A stretch of DNA of 34,341 nt from Bordetella parapertussis (lineage in GTDB: Bacteria; Pseudomonadota; Gammaproteobacteria; Burkholderiales; Burkholderiaceae_B), in the NCBI GenBank assembly GCA_945883615.1, contig CAMCYB010000018.1, positions 1 to 34,341 of the forward strand, in the 5' to 3' direction. Positions 26,935 through 34,341 of this stretch are shown in pieces. The notes under the pieces were generated by a model that saw only the letters and a program-made list of their open reading frames with translations, searched no databases and was not told the DNA's origin. The position numbers were made by a program, and so were the translations under genes. The stretch's first letter is position 1. Each line of letters begins with the position of its first letter.

Positions 26935-27825
26935 ATGACAACAGCTCTTGCCCCCACAGAAAGTATATGGCGCCAATATTGGGTGCTGACTAAACCGCGC
27001 GTCACACAGTTAGCCGTTTTTTGCGCAGTGATCGGCATGTTTTTAGCCACACCGGGGTTACCTGACTTATCAATCGTGGTGGCCGCCACAATTGGTATTT
27101 GGTTGTTGGCAGCAGCTGCCTTTGCAATGAATTGTTTAATTGAACAGCAAATCGATGCACGCATGACACGCACCGCCCAACGTGCCACCGCTCAAGGCGC
27201 CATTGCTTCACACCACGTCTTTGCGATGTCAAGCTTATTGGGCGGGGCAGGTATGTTTGTGCTGTATACCTGGGTGAATGCACTCACCATGTGGTTGACC
27301 TTTGCCACTTTTGTTGGTTATGCCGTCATCTACACCATGGTGCTAAAACCTCGTACCTCTCAAAACATAGTCATCGGCGGTTTGTCTGGCGCCATGCCTC
27401 CTGCTCTGGGTTGGGCTGCCGTGGCTGACAGTGTGCCCGCCGAAGCGTGGTTATTAGTACTCATTATTTTTGTGTGGACCCCTCCCCATTTTTGGGCTCT
27501 AGCACTTTATCGCAATAAAGATTACGAAAAATCAGGCTTGCCGATGTTACCAGTGACGCATGGTCAGCAATTTACACGCCTACATATTTTGCTCTACAGC
27601 ATTGCTTTGCTAGCAACCACCACTTTACCGTTTGTCATGCGAATGAATGGTTGGCTATACCTCGCCTCAGCCTGGTTGTTGGGTGGCTGGTTTATTTGGT
27701 TGGCGTGGAAGTTATACAAAAACTATAGCGATGCCCTGTCAAAGCAGCTTTTTAAATATACAATTGTTTATTTGTCGTTGTTGTTTGCGGCGTTGTTAAT
27801 TGATCATTGGTTTATTGCGGTATGA
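26935..27825 (+). CDS. ctaB: Protoheme IX farnesyltransferase (heme O synthase, CtaB/COX10)
   Basis: UbiA-family prenyltransferase that adds a farnesyl group to heme B, giving the heme O used by CtaA. The 296-aa protein has about nine helices. The first metal/prenyl-diphosphate site reads N66-CLI-E70-QQI-D74 and then ARMTRT, and the second loop holds [15 protein letters not shown] followed by [11 protein letters not shown]. The stop overlaps the sco1 start as ATGA. Order ctaA-ctaB-sco is usual in Burkholderiales. Confidence 0.97.
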   Translation: MTTALAPTESIWRQYWVLTKPRVTQLAVFCAVIGMFLATPGLPDLSIVVAATIGIWLLAAAAFAMNCLIEQQIDARMTRTAQRATAQGAIASHHVFAMSSLLGGAGMFVLYTWVNALTMWLTFATFVGYAVIYTMVLKPRTSQNIVIGGLSGAMPPALGWAAVADSVPAEAWLLVLIIFVWTPPHFWALALYRNKDYEKSGLPMLPVTHGQQFTRLHILLYSIALLATTTLPFVMRMNGWLYLASAWLLGGWFIWLAWKLYKNYSDALSKQLFKYTIVYLSLLFAALLIDHWFIAV

Positions 27826-28409
27826 AATTGACTCAGTTTGTAAAAGGCCTTTTTGTTTTTATGGCCGTCGTTTTGTTATCAGCCTGCGAACCCGCTCAAA
27901 CTAAATTCATGGGCAGTGACATCACTGGCACCAACTTGGGTCAAGATTGGTCCATGCCCGATACCTCAGCCGTGATGCGCGATGCCAAAAGCTTTCCTAA
28001 GCAAGTGCAACTTGTTTTTTTCGGGTTTACCCAGTGTCCCGATATTTGCCCCACCGCCTTGTCTGAAGTCAATGAAGCCATGCGGCTTTTAGGTTCACAA
28101 GCTAAAGATGTACAGGTGTTGATGGTTACAGTTGACCCCGAGCGCGACAGCCCCGTGGTACTGAGCAACTATATGGCAGCATTTAACCCTGACTTTAAAG
28201 GTTTAGTTGGTAGCCCCGAGCAGCTTAAAAAAACCGCTTCCTCATTCAAAGCGTTTTACGCCAAATCGCCTCTGCCAAATGGCAATTACTCGATGGACCA
28301 CAGCACGTCGTTTTACCTGCTTGATCAAAACGGTAAAGCCCGTGTGTTGATCAGTAATCAAGCAGGCGCTAACGCAATCGCACATGATGTTAAGGCGTTG
28401 TTAGATTAA
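27822..28409 (+). CDS. SCO1/SenC copper chaperone, lipoprotein
   Basis: Copper-binding thiol protein that helps build the CuA site of subunit II. From the ATG at 27822, which overlaps the ctaB stop by 4 bp, it is 195 aa; an in-frame TTG 15 bp upstream is less likely. The signal ends in a lipobox LLSAC (Cys22). Copper ligands are Cys72 and Cys76 (QCPDICP) and His160 (SMDHSTSF). DPERDSP and [10 protein letters not shown] complete the SCO pattern. This is the complete SCO of the cluster, in contrast to the protein encoded at 25167-25820. Confidence 0.95.
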   Translation: MKLTQFVKGLFVFMAVVLLSACEPAQTKFMGSDITGTNLGQDWSMPDTSAVMRDAKSFPKQVQLVFFGFTQCPDICPTALSEVNEAMRLLGSQAKDVQVLMVTVDPERDSPVVLSNYMAAFNPDFKGLVGSPEQLKKTASSFKAFYAKSPLPNGNYSMDHSTSFYLLDQNGKARVLISNQAGANAIAHDVKALLD

Positions 28410-28439
28410 AAATGAGCGCTCTAAGACAACAGGTGCTTT

Positions 28440-29156
28440 ATGACTATTTTTCTGAATACATTCTTAGCAATGGGTTTGTTCACATTCGTATCGATTGGCC
28501 ATGCGCAGCCTGTCAAAACAGTCATAGGCCAAGGCACTGAAGCCTTTTCAATTGACCAAACTGAAGTCACCGTAGAATCTTTTGCACAATATGCAAAGCA
28601 GGTAGGTTTGGTCACACAAGCAGAAAATAATGGTGGTGGGTTCGAGTACCGATTTGGTTGGGAACGCCGCCCCGGGTGGACATTTCGCACACCTCTGGGT
28701 CGCCCCGCCACTCTCAAAGAACCCGCCGTGCATATTGCTTGGGCCGAGGCTCAAGCCTATTGCAAGCATCAGGGGGGTGAGCTGCCTACCCAAGCGCAAT
28801 GGTCAAAAGCTGCCTACACTGAGCAGCGCCAAGCGCCACCCGCACCGTTTATAAACGGGCAAACCTATGCCTACCCCACAGGCCAAAAAGGCGAAGGCGC
28901 CAACACGGTCGGTACTCAAGATGGTTGGGCAGAACATGCGCCAGTTGGCAGCATGCCAGCAGGTGTAAATGGGTTGTATGACATGGGCGCTAACGTATGG
29001 GAATGGTTAGCCGATGCAAAGGGTAACGATCGATTAACGGCAGGTGGCTCATGGTGGTACGGGCCCGATAAAATGAAGGCTGATGGCATGCAGTATAAAG
29101 ATGCAGATTTTTATGCCGTCTACGTGGGTTTTCGTTGTGTGTACCCACTAAATTGA
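28440..29156 (+). CDS. Secreted SUMF1/FGE-fold protein lacking the catalytic cysteines
   Basis: 238-aa protein with a signal peptide (cleavage near GHA|QP) and a formylglycine-generating-enzyme-type (SUMF1/DUF323) domain: DQTEVTVESFAQYAK at the start, AVHIAWAEAQAYCKHQGGELPTQAQW in the middle, then GLYDMGANVWEWLAD, GGSWWYGPDK and GFRCV. True FGE has two cysteines shortly after GGS; here that stretch has none, so sulfatase activation is not expected. The only cysteines are in AYCKHQ and GFRC. AGGTG lies upstream of the ATG. It follows sco1 by 30 bp and may share its transcript. Function unknown. Confidence 0.87.
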   Translation: MTIFLNTFLAMGLFTFVSIGHAQPVKTVIGQGTEAFSIDQTEVTVESFAQYAKQVGLVTQAENNGGGFEYRFGWERRPGWTFRTPLGRPATLKEPAVHIAWAEAQAYCKHQGGELPTQAQWSKAAYTEQRQAPPAPFINGQTYAYPTGQKGEGANTVGTQDGWAEHAPVGSMPAGVNGLYDMGANVWEWLADAKGNDRLTAGGSWWYGPDKMKADGMQYKDADFYAVYVGFRCVYPLN

Positions 29157-29226
29157 CACGACAGGCCTAGTTCGTTGTTGAGTTCAAAATTGAAGCGCAA
29201 CGGTGCTGTTTAAACACCATTAAAAA

Positions 29227-29466
29227 TCAAATTTTCTGAATGTCTGTGTGCCAAGCAACCAAAGCTGCTTGGGCTGTTTCAGATAAGCTGTCAACAACAA
29301 CAGCATGTTGGCGCCCCAAAATCATCAAGGCATAAGGTGTAGCCAGTGCCGAAGCTTCGGCACAGAGACGGCACTCTTCGCCAACTGACGGCTTTTTAGC
29401 GCGCCAATAATTAATGGCAGATTCAAGGTCGTTTAAGGGTATAGATGCAGATAGTGCTTTTTTCAT
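29227..29466 (-). CDS. DUF3717 protein
   Basis: 79-aa cytoplasmic protein, MKKALSASIPLNDLESAINYWRAKKPS and then a CRLCAEASALATPYALMI stretch. The NDLESAINYWRAK opening and following cysteine-containing part match DUF3717, a small family of Burkholderiales. No signal or membrane helix. Two cysteines (EECRLC) might bind metal or redox partners, but nothing shows that. No clear ribosome site. It is convergent with the SUMF1-fold gene (70 bp between) and divergent from phaM. Confidence 0.8.
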   Translation of the reverse strand: MKKALSASIPLNDLESAINYWRAKKPSVGEECRLCAEASALATPYALMILGRQHAVVVDSLSETAQAALVAWHTDIQKI

Positions 29467-29642
29467 ATGACTATTTTCGCAGATTATCTCGTATGATCGA
29501 AATATTAATAAATCATTTTCATCATAGATTGCTCATAAGCAAACAATCGTTAAACACTTTGTGTGCAAAGATGTATTAATTTAAAACTTAAATAGCCATC
29601 ATAAACCCGAGCTGAATTTTAAAAAACCAAGTGAGTCCCAAC

Positions 29643-30614
29643 ATGACAAACAATGCCTTTAACCCATTCATGATGCCAAACTTTGGTCAAGGTGCGTCAG
29701 AGTCAGCCACCAACCCGTTGATTGCAAGTATGGAAATGATGCGCCATGCGATGGCGGGTATGTCGGCGCAGTCGCCAGGTGACTCGACGGGCGGTGGCAT
29801 GGGTGCAGGCCTTAACTTTGCTCAAGCCCTAAACCCAGAAGACATTGAGCGCCGAATTAGTGAACTTAGAGTGGTTGAAAACTGGTTGAAATTAAACCTT
29901 TCAATGCTAACCAGCACCATACAAGGCCTTGAGGTGCAATTGGCCACCATACAAACGTTGAAATCATTTGCCGCGATGGGTGCGCAAGCTAACGAAGCGA
30001 CACAAAATATACAAAAGGCTTGGTCTGACAGTGCGAACGCAGCGAATACGACAGGGCATGTCAACACAGCGTCGACGGCACGTACTGTAAACACCACTGC
30101 AAACACCGCTGCAGACACCACTTCTGACACCACTTCTGACACATCAAGCAGCGCGCACAGCGTTCACCCAGTTGATGGCCAATCACCCCTTGAGGCAGCT
30201 TTGGGTATGCAACCACATACCCAAACAGCAGCACCAGCGAAACCGAAAGAAGCAGCAGCTAGCCAAGCTGAAGAAACCAAGCAAACAGAGATACCCCCCG
30301 CGGGCCAAGCTTGGTGGAACATGCTTGAAAAACAATTTTCAAACATCGCAACTGCGACACAAGAGGCCACACAAGTGGCTAACGATGCCGGTGCTAAGCT
30401 GGCCAAAGAGGCTGTCGCTAACCTTGCGGCGTCAACCAAACCCCAAGTCAAAGCGAAATCTAGGCCTGTAGCAAAGGCTAAAGTGCCAAGCAAAACGCCC
30501 ACCAAGGCTTCAGCTAGGCCATCAGCTAAGCCCAGCAAACCTTTGGTCGCGAAAGTAGCTGTGGCGCGCCGCGCCACAAATCGCAGCTCAGCAAAGCCCG
30601 GCACGAACGATTAA
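29643..30614 (+). CDS. PhaM-type polyhydroxyalkanoate granule / nucleoid-linking protein
   Basis: 323-aa protein from the ATG at 29643, which has GTGAG 7 bases upstream; a GTG at 29631 lacks a ribosome site. The N-terminal part holds the PhaM core (NPEDIERRISELRVVENWLKL, then MLTSTIQGLEVQLATIQTL). The middle is a low-complexity Thr/Ala/Asp/Ser region containing a DTTS repeat. The tail is rich in Lys, Ala, Pro and Arg, like histone H1, as in PhaM of Ralstonia eutropha, where it binds DNA and PHB synthase and ties granules to the nucleoid. This suggests the organism makes PHB; no pha synthesis genes are in the window. glmU begins 48 bp after the stop. Confidence 0.85.
   Translation: MTNNAFNPFMMPNFGQGASESATNPLIASMEMMRHAMAGMSAQSPGDSTGGGMGAGLNFAQALNPEDIERRISELRVVENWLKLNLSMLTSTIQGLEVQLATIQTLKSFAAMGAQANEATQNIQKAWSDSANAANTTGHVNTASTARTVNTTANTAADTTSDTTSDTSSSAHSVHPVDGQSPLEAALGMQPHTQTAAPAKPKEAAASQAEETKQTEIPPAGQAWWNMLEKQFSNIATATQEATQVANDAGAKLAKEAVANLAASTKPQVKAKSRPVAKAKVPSKTPTKASARPSAKPSKPLVAKVAVARRATNRSSAKPGTND
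30114..30137 (+). repeat. 12-bp direct repeat inside the PhaM-type gene
   Basis: Two perfect copies of GACACCACTTCT followed by GACAC of a third. The unit is in frame and encodes Asp-Thr-Thr-Ser, so length change would alter only the linker between the PhaM core and the basic tail. Confidence 0.88.
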
Positions 30615-30662
30615 ACTAAACGATTATCTATCTGACGACCGATTGGTCGACTTGATCACGCC

Positions 30663-32039
30663 ATGTTAAACATCGTTATTTTGGCCGCAGGTATGGGCAA
30701 ACGCATGCAATCAACCTTACCCAAGGTTTTGCATAAAATTGCGGGTCAACCGATGTTGACGCACTTACTACGCACCGCCCAAAGCTTGTCGCCAGACCGC
30801 CTGATGGTGGTGATTGGTCATGGTGCTGACACGATTCGACAGGCCTACGCGGGTACGCCTACCACGGGCACACATTTCGTATTGCAAACTGAACAACTGG
30901 GCACGGGTCACGCTGTGCGCCAAACCAGCGATCAACTTTTAGGTGACGACAAAAACAGCCTAACCATGGTGCTTTACGGCGATGTACCGTTGGTGCAGGC
31001 CGATACCTTACGCGGCCTTCAAACCGCTGCAAACCAAGGCTTAGCCTTACTGACCGAAACCTTAAGCGACCCGACCGGTTACGGCCGTATTGTGCGTGAC
31101 GAGCAAGGTTATGTCACCGCAATTGTTGAACAAAAAGACGCCACTGACGCACAACGCCTCATACAAGAAGTCAATACGGGCATGCTCGTTGCTCAAACGG
31201 CTTACTTAAAAAAGTGGCTTCAAGCACTTAACAATCAAAACGCGCAAGGCGAGTATTACTTAACTGACATCGTCGCCATGGCCGTCGCGCAAGGCATCAC
31301 CATTCAAACCGTACAACCCCAAGCGCATTTTGAAACCCTCGGTGTCAACAGTCGCGCGCAGCAAGCCACCCTAGAGCGCTTGTGGCAGACTGAGTTAGCC
31401 CGTCGCCAGCTAGAACTAGGCGTTACCCTCATTGACCCCAGTCGCTTTGACTTACGTGGCACCCTAGTTTGTGGGCGCGATGTATCAATTGATGTGGGTT
31501 GTGTGTTTGAAGGTGACGTGCAGTTGGCAGACGGTGTTTCAGTGGGCCCGCATTGCGTCTTACAAGACGTCTTAATTGGCCCGGGCGCACGTATTGAGGC
31601 TTTCAGTCACCTTTCTAACGCACAGGTTGGTGCAGACGCTCGAATTGGTCCCTACGCTCGCATTAGACCGGGTTCGGTTTTGGGTGATCGTAGCCACGTC
31701 GGTAATTTTGTGGAAATCAAAAACACACATTTGGGCGAAGACAGTAAAGCCAACCATCTAGCCTACGTAGGCGACGCTGATATTGGTCAACGCGTCAACA
31801 TCGGTGCCGGCACCATCACGTGTAATTATGATGGCGTCAATAAGTATCGCACCACGATTGAAGACGATGCTTTTATTGGCTCAGACACTCAGCTTGTCGC
31901 GCCCGTTCGCGTCGGGGCAGGCGCCACCATCGGGGCCGGCACAACCTTAACAAATGATGCGGCACCCAATAGCTTGACACTGTCTCGCACAAAGCAAGTT
32001 ACCCTCTCAAACTGGCAACGGCCGGTCAAGAAAACATAA
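30663..32039 (+). CDS. glmU: Bifunctional GlmU: glucosamine-1-P acetyltransferase and GlcNAc-1-P uridyltransferase
   Basis: Makes UDP-GlcNAc from glucosamine-1-phosphate in two steps. The 458-aa protein has the N-terminal pyrophosphorylase domain with LAAGMGKRM (residues 7-15) and LPKVLHK, YGDVPL and the EQKDA segment, then a left-handed beta-helix from about 250 with hexapeptide repeats and the acetyltransferase segment [12 protein letters not shown]. The full length is normal. Gene order glmU then glmS is usual in Burkholderiales. The product feeds MurA at the left end of this window. Confidence 0.97.
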   Translation: MLNIVILAAGMGKRMQSTLPKVLHKIAGQPMLTHLLRTAQSLSPDRLMVVIGHGADTIRQAYAGTPTTGTHFVLQTEQLGTGHAVRQTSDQLLGDDKNSLTMVLYGDVPLVQADTLRGLQTAANQGLALLTETLSDPTGYGRIVRDEQGYVTAIVEQKDATDAQRLIQEVNTGMLVAQTAYLKKWLQALNNQNAQGEYYLTDIVAMAVAQGITIQTVQPQAHFETLGVNSRAQQATLERLWQTELARRQLELGVTLIDPSRFDLRGTLVCGRDVSIDVGCVFEGDVQLADGVSVGPHCVLQDVLIGPGARIEAFSHLSNAQVGADARIGPYARIRPGSVLGDRSHVGNFVEIKNTHLGEDSKANHLAYVGDADIGQRVNIGAGTITCNYDGVNKYRTTIEDDAFIGSDTQLVAPVRVGAGATIGAGTTLTNDAAPNSLTLSRTKQVTLSNWQRPVKKT

Positions 32040-32068
32040 CACCCAGCACATGCGATCACTCATCACTT

Positions 32069-32108
32069 TGATAAGGTTATCATTGTGAATGTTTGATGAG
32101 TCATCAAA
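32069..32108. promoter_or_regulatory. Two adjacent palindromes in the glmS leader
   Basis: TGATAA-GG-TTATCA at 32069-32082 and the perfect 17-bp dyad TTTGATGAGTCATCAAA at 32092-32108. Both lie in the 139-bp glmU-glmS gap, 71-110 bp before the glmS ATG. They look like operator sites for a dimeric repressor, or could form mRNA hairpins; no T-run follows, so termination is unlikely. No known regulator is assigned. Confidence 0.55.
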
Positions 32109-32178
32109 TGAATTTTGAAAATATTTAAAGCATTTAAAGTGTTTAAGAATTTAACTTAACGCCCTGAGGGTTAAAGCA

Positions 32179-34041
32179 ATGTGTGGAATAGTTGGTGGTG
32201 TCGCGCAACGTGACGTGGTGTCGGTTTTATTAGAAGGTTTGCGTCGCCTTGAGTACCGCGGTTACGATTCGTGCGGCGTGGCGGTTATTTTGCCCGAAGT
32301 TGGTACACAACCTGTCACAGCCCACGGCACACTTAAACGCGCCCGTAGTACCCACCGCGTGGCCGAGCTCATTGACCAAGTGCAAAAAGAGCATTTGACC
32401 GGTTTGACAGGCATTGCACATACTCGTTGGGCTACTCATGGCGCACCGGTTACTCATAATGCTCACCCACACTTTTCTGGTCTTGACCCCAAGCAGCCCC
32501 GCATTGCCTTAGTGCACAACGGCATCATAGAAAACCATGAGTCCCTGCACGAAATGTTGACCGAAGCCGGTTACGTGTTTGAAAGTCAAACCGATACCGA
32601 GGTCATCGCACATTTAATTAATCATCTTTATCAAGGTGATTTGTTTGAAGCCGTTCAAAAAGCATCACGCCATTTAAAAGGTGCTTATGCAATTGCCGTG
32701 TTTTGTCGTGATGAACCCCATCGTTTGGTAGCGGCACGCCATGGTTCACCGCTCGTGATTGGGCGTGGCGAACATGAAAATTTTCTCGCCTCAGACGCCT
32801 TAGCGCTAGCCGGTACCACTGATCAAATTATGTATTTGGAAGACGGTGACGTGGCTGACTTGCAAATTAATCATGTGGCTGTGGTTGATGCCCTAGGTCA
32901 TGCCGTTGAGCGCCCAACCCAAACCGTTCACGTTCACACCGGTGCAGCCGAACTCGGGCCTTATCGGCACTACATGCAAAAAGAAATTTTTGAACAACCG
33001 CGTGCTGTCGCCGACACCCTTGATGACATTAAAGCAATCACCCCAGATTTGTTCGGTGAAGGTGCCGAGCAAGTATTTAAAGACATAGACCAAGTATTAA
33101 TTTTGGCTTGTGGTACCAGTTATTATGCCGGCTTGACGGCTAAATATTGGGTCGAGTCTATCGCCCAAATACCCGTTGCAGTCGAAGTTGCCAGCGAATA
33201 CCGTTACCGCGATAGTGTTCCCAACCCACGTACTTTAGTGGTCACCATTTCGCAATCAGGCGAAACGGCCGATACGCTGGCTGCACTCAAGCACGCCCAA
33301 TCGTTGGGTATGACCCAAACTCTGACCATTTGTAACGTTTCAACCAGCGCCATGGTTAGAGAATGCAAGCTTAAATTCATTACCCACGCGGGTGTCGAAA
33401 TTGGTGTGGCCTCAACCAAAGCCTTCACCACCCAGTTGACCGCCTTGTTTATGTTGGCATTAACGTTAGCCCAAGCCAAAGGGCGTTTAACTTTGAAACA
33501 AGCGCAAAGCCATATTGAAAGGTTGCGGCATTTGCCCGTCGCCATTTCAGCTGTGTTGGCCTTAGAGCCACAAATCATTGCCTGGTCACAGTATTTTGCA
33601 AAAAGAGAAAACGCTTTGTTTTTAGGGCGGGGTATGCATTACCCCATTGCTTTAGAGGGTGCTTTAAAGCTGAAAGAAATCAGCTACATACACGCTGAAG
33701 CCTACCCGGCCGGTGAGCTTAAACATGGCCCTTTAGCGCTTGTCACCGAGCACATGCCCGTGGTCATTGTTGCCCCGCATGACGCTTTGTTAGAAAAACT
33801 TAAATCAAACATGCAAGAAGTGCGTGCTCGCGGTGGCGAGCTTTATGTCTTTGCCGATGCCGAAACCCGCATCGCCGCTGCAGAAGGCATGCACGTCATA
33901 CGTATGCCAGACAACAGTGGCATGCTCTCACCAATATTACACACCATACCCTTGCAGCTACTGGCCTATCACACCGCTTGCGCGCGCGGTACAGACGTTG
34001 ATAAACCGAGGAACTTGGCTAAGAGTGTGACGGTGGAGTAG
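32179..34041 (+). CDS. glmS: Glutamine-fructose-6-phosphate aminotransferase (GlmS)
   Basis: Makes glucosamine-6-phosphate from fructose-6-phosphate and glutamine, the entry to amino-sugar synthesis. The 620-aa protein has the class-II glutaminase with nucleophile Cys2 (MCGIVGG), the [12 protein letters not shown] segment and the HTRWATHG loop, then two SIS sugar-binding domains ([42 protein letters not shown] type segments) and the C-terminal [11 protein letters not shown]. It is about 10 residues longer than the E. coli enzyme. GAGGG lies 8 bases before the ATG. The last codons form the conserved sequence that TnsD proteins of Tn7 recognise. Confidence 0.97.
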   Translation: MCGIVGGVAQRDVVSVLLEGLRRLEYRGYDSCGVAVILPEVGTQPVTAHGTLKRARSTHRVAELIDQVQKEHLTGLTGIAHTRWATHGAPVTHNAHPHFSGLDPKQPRIALVHNGIIENHESLHEMLTEAGYVFESQTDTEVIAHLINHLYQGDLFEAVQKASRHLKGAYAIAVFCRDEPHRLVAARHGSPLVIGRGEHENFLASDALALAGTTDQIMYLEDGDVADLQINHVAVVDALGHAVERPTQTVHVHTGAAELGPYRHYMQKEIFEQPRAVADTLDDIKAITPDLFGEGAEQVFKDIDQVLILACGTSYYAGLTAKYWVESIAQIPVAVEVASEYRYRDSVPNPRTLVVTISQSGETADTLAALKHAQSLGMTQTLTICNVSTSAMVRECKLKFITHAGVEIGVASTKAFTTQLTALFMLALTLAQAKGRLTLKQAQSHIERLRHLPVAISAVLALEPQIIAWSQYFAKRENALFLGRGMHYPIALEGALKLKEISYIHAEAYPAGELKHGPLALVTEHMPVVIVAPHDALLEKLKSNMQEVRARGGELYVFADAETRIAAAEGMHVIRMPDNSGMLSPILHTIPLQLLAYHTACARGTDVDKPRNLAKSVTVE

Positions 34042-34114
34042 TTTTCGAAATATAAATTTGCAGAAAACTTACTACTCCATTGACTTAACCTTGACAACAC
34101 AGTGTTTAACATTG

Positions 34115-34136
34115 CCTGATTTGCCGCAGAATCAGG
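34115..34136 (+). terminator. Candidate terminator after glmS
   Basis: A 7-bp stem CCTGATT / AATCAGG (34115-34121 and 34130-34136) with an 8-nt loop, followed by TAGTTAGATTATT. It is 74 bp after the glmS stop. The U-tract is interrupted, so this is tentative. Confidence 0.35.
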
Positions 34137-34235
34137 TAGTTAGATTATTGCAGATTAGAAAACTAATCGATCAAGGGTACACGTCTAAGCAAGGTAAGCG
34201 TCTAGGGAACACATATTGTCCCTGAGCGGTTTTTA

Positions 34236-34280
34236 AGTGAACATATCTCCACTTAAAAAATAGGTGGAGATATGTTCACT
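34236..34280 (+). promoter_or_regulatory. Hairpin covering the ribosome site and start codon of the IS gene
   Basis: Perfect 17-bp inverted repeat: AGTGAACATATCTCCAC (34236-34252) and GTGGAGATATGTTCACT (34264-34280) with an 11-nt loop. The right arm contains the GTGGAG ribosome site and the ATG at 34272. In a transcript entering from outside the IS, both would be paired and translation blocked. Confidence 0.88.
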
Positions 34281-34341
34281 AATGACCCTTCAAGTTCACC
34301 CCCCGTGCTGACAAGGCAACAGCACAGCCGAGAATTCAAAT
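34272..34341 (+). CDS. IS66-type TnpA (accessory transposition protein), start only
   Basis: First 23 residues of an open frame cut by the window edge, MFTNDPSSSPPVL then TRQQHSREFK. The RxxHSxEFK pattern is typical at the start of IS66 orf1/TnpA and of IS3-type OrfA helix-turn-helix proteins; the GTAA terminal repeat favours IS66. An AGGTGGAG ribosome site lies immediately upstream, inside a hairpin arm. Too short for a firm family call. Confidence 0.65.
   Translation, partial: MFTNDPSSSPPVLTRQQHSREFK

Larger units (their letters stand above)
34194..34341 (+). mobile_element. Left end of an insertion sequence, probably IS66 family (partial)
   Basis: The sequence from 34194 begins GTAAGCGTCTAGGGAACACA, which fits the GTAA-starting terminal repeats of IS66-family elements. 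A transposase accessory gene start follows 78 bp inside, as in that family. The 8 bases before it (TAAGCAAG, 34186-34193) would be the target duplication, but the other end lies outside the window. The insertion is 152 bp past the glmS stop and disrupts no gene seen here. Family assignment rests on recalled terminal bases and 23 residues of protein. Confidence 0.7.

Noticed and set aside
26935..27172. Glu70 in place of Asp in the CtaB NxxxDxxxD motif as a damaged active site
   Set aside because: As far as I recall, glutamate at this position is usual in betaproteobacterial CtaB, and the rest of the protein is intact.
30164..30604. 146-codon open frame on the minus strand opposite the PhaM-type gene
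   Set aside because: It mirrors the low-complexity Ala/Lys-rich tail of a well supported gene and has no recognisable domain; compositional shadow.
32040..32178. glmS riboswitch-ribozyme in the leader
   Set aside because: The leader is short and I see no glmS ribozyme core; that element is typical of Gram-positive bacteria.
34090..34096. TTGACA after glmS as a promoter -35 box
   Set aside because: No acceptable -10 box lies at 16-18 bp spacing and no gene follows closely.
34042..34341. Tn7-like transposon end downstream of glmS
   Set aside because: No TGTGGGCGG-type terminus or tns gene is visible; the element at 34194 fits IS66 better.

Overview
This window looks like chromosomal DNA of a betaproteobacterium, probably order Burkholderiales and Alcaligenaceae-like, with moderate GC (roughly the high 40s percent by eye). 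The evidence is the gene content: a short-form HisG, an IbaG-murA-hisG tail on an Mla operon, a caa3-type cox cluster carrying the Burkholderiales-type small proteins (a 38-aa small assembly protein, DUF2970, a twin-transmembrane DUF2909-like protein), DUF3717, and a PhaM-type granule protein. The species cannot be named from the sequence alone.

Layout. (1) 10-13955, minus strand: one long co-directional block, read as gltB-gltD (glutamate synthase), mlaF-mlaE-mlaD-mlaA-mlaC (outer-membrane lipid asymmetry), an ABC-2 exporter pair, ibaG, murA and hisG. Many of the joints overlap by 1-4 bp. (2) 14038-14757: a degenerate REP-associated (Y1/HUH-like) transposase relative, with a nested palindrome directly after its stop codon. 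(3) 14806-18418, plus strand: rpoH behind a perfect CIRCE (HrcA) operator, then a large CPA1 Na+/H+ antiporter with a C-terminal cyclic-nucleotide-binding-like domain. (4) 18445-19260, minus: a DUF4743/Nudix hydrolase. (5) 19448-28409, mostly plus: coxB-coxA-small assembly protein-DUF2970-coxC, a strong terminator, a divergent twin-transmembrane protein, then surf1, a SCO-like protein, ctaA, ctaB and sco1. (6) 28440-30614: a secreted SUMF1/FGE-fold protein, DUF3717 (minus) and PhaM. (7) 30663-34041: glmU and glmS. (8) From 34194 to the right edge: the left end of an insertion sequence, best read as IS66 family, cut by the window.

How the genes work together. The left block serves the cell envelope (phospholipid retrograde transport, an ABC exporter, the first committed step of peptidoglycan synthesis) plus nitrogen assimilation and histidine synthesis. 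The centre is a nearly complete kit for an aa3/caa3 terminal oxidase: structural subunits, heme A synthesis (CtaA, CtaB), copper delivery (SCO) and assembly (SURF1). glmU and glmS make UDP-GlcNAc, the substrate of MurA at the other end.

The most notable points are the CIRCE operator on rpoH; the transposase relative that has lost both its HUH motif and its tyrosine; the absence of ctaG/cox11 and of mlaB from clusters where they are normally found; and a 17-bp hairpin that would bury the start of the IS transposase gene. I found no tRNA, rRNA, CRISPR array or prophage. No stretch longer than about 300 bases lacks a gene. I did not find a clearly new multi-gene defence or biosynthetic system.
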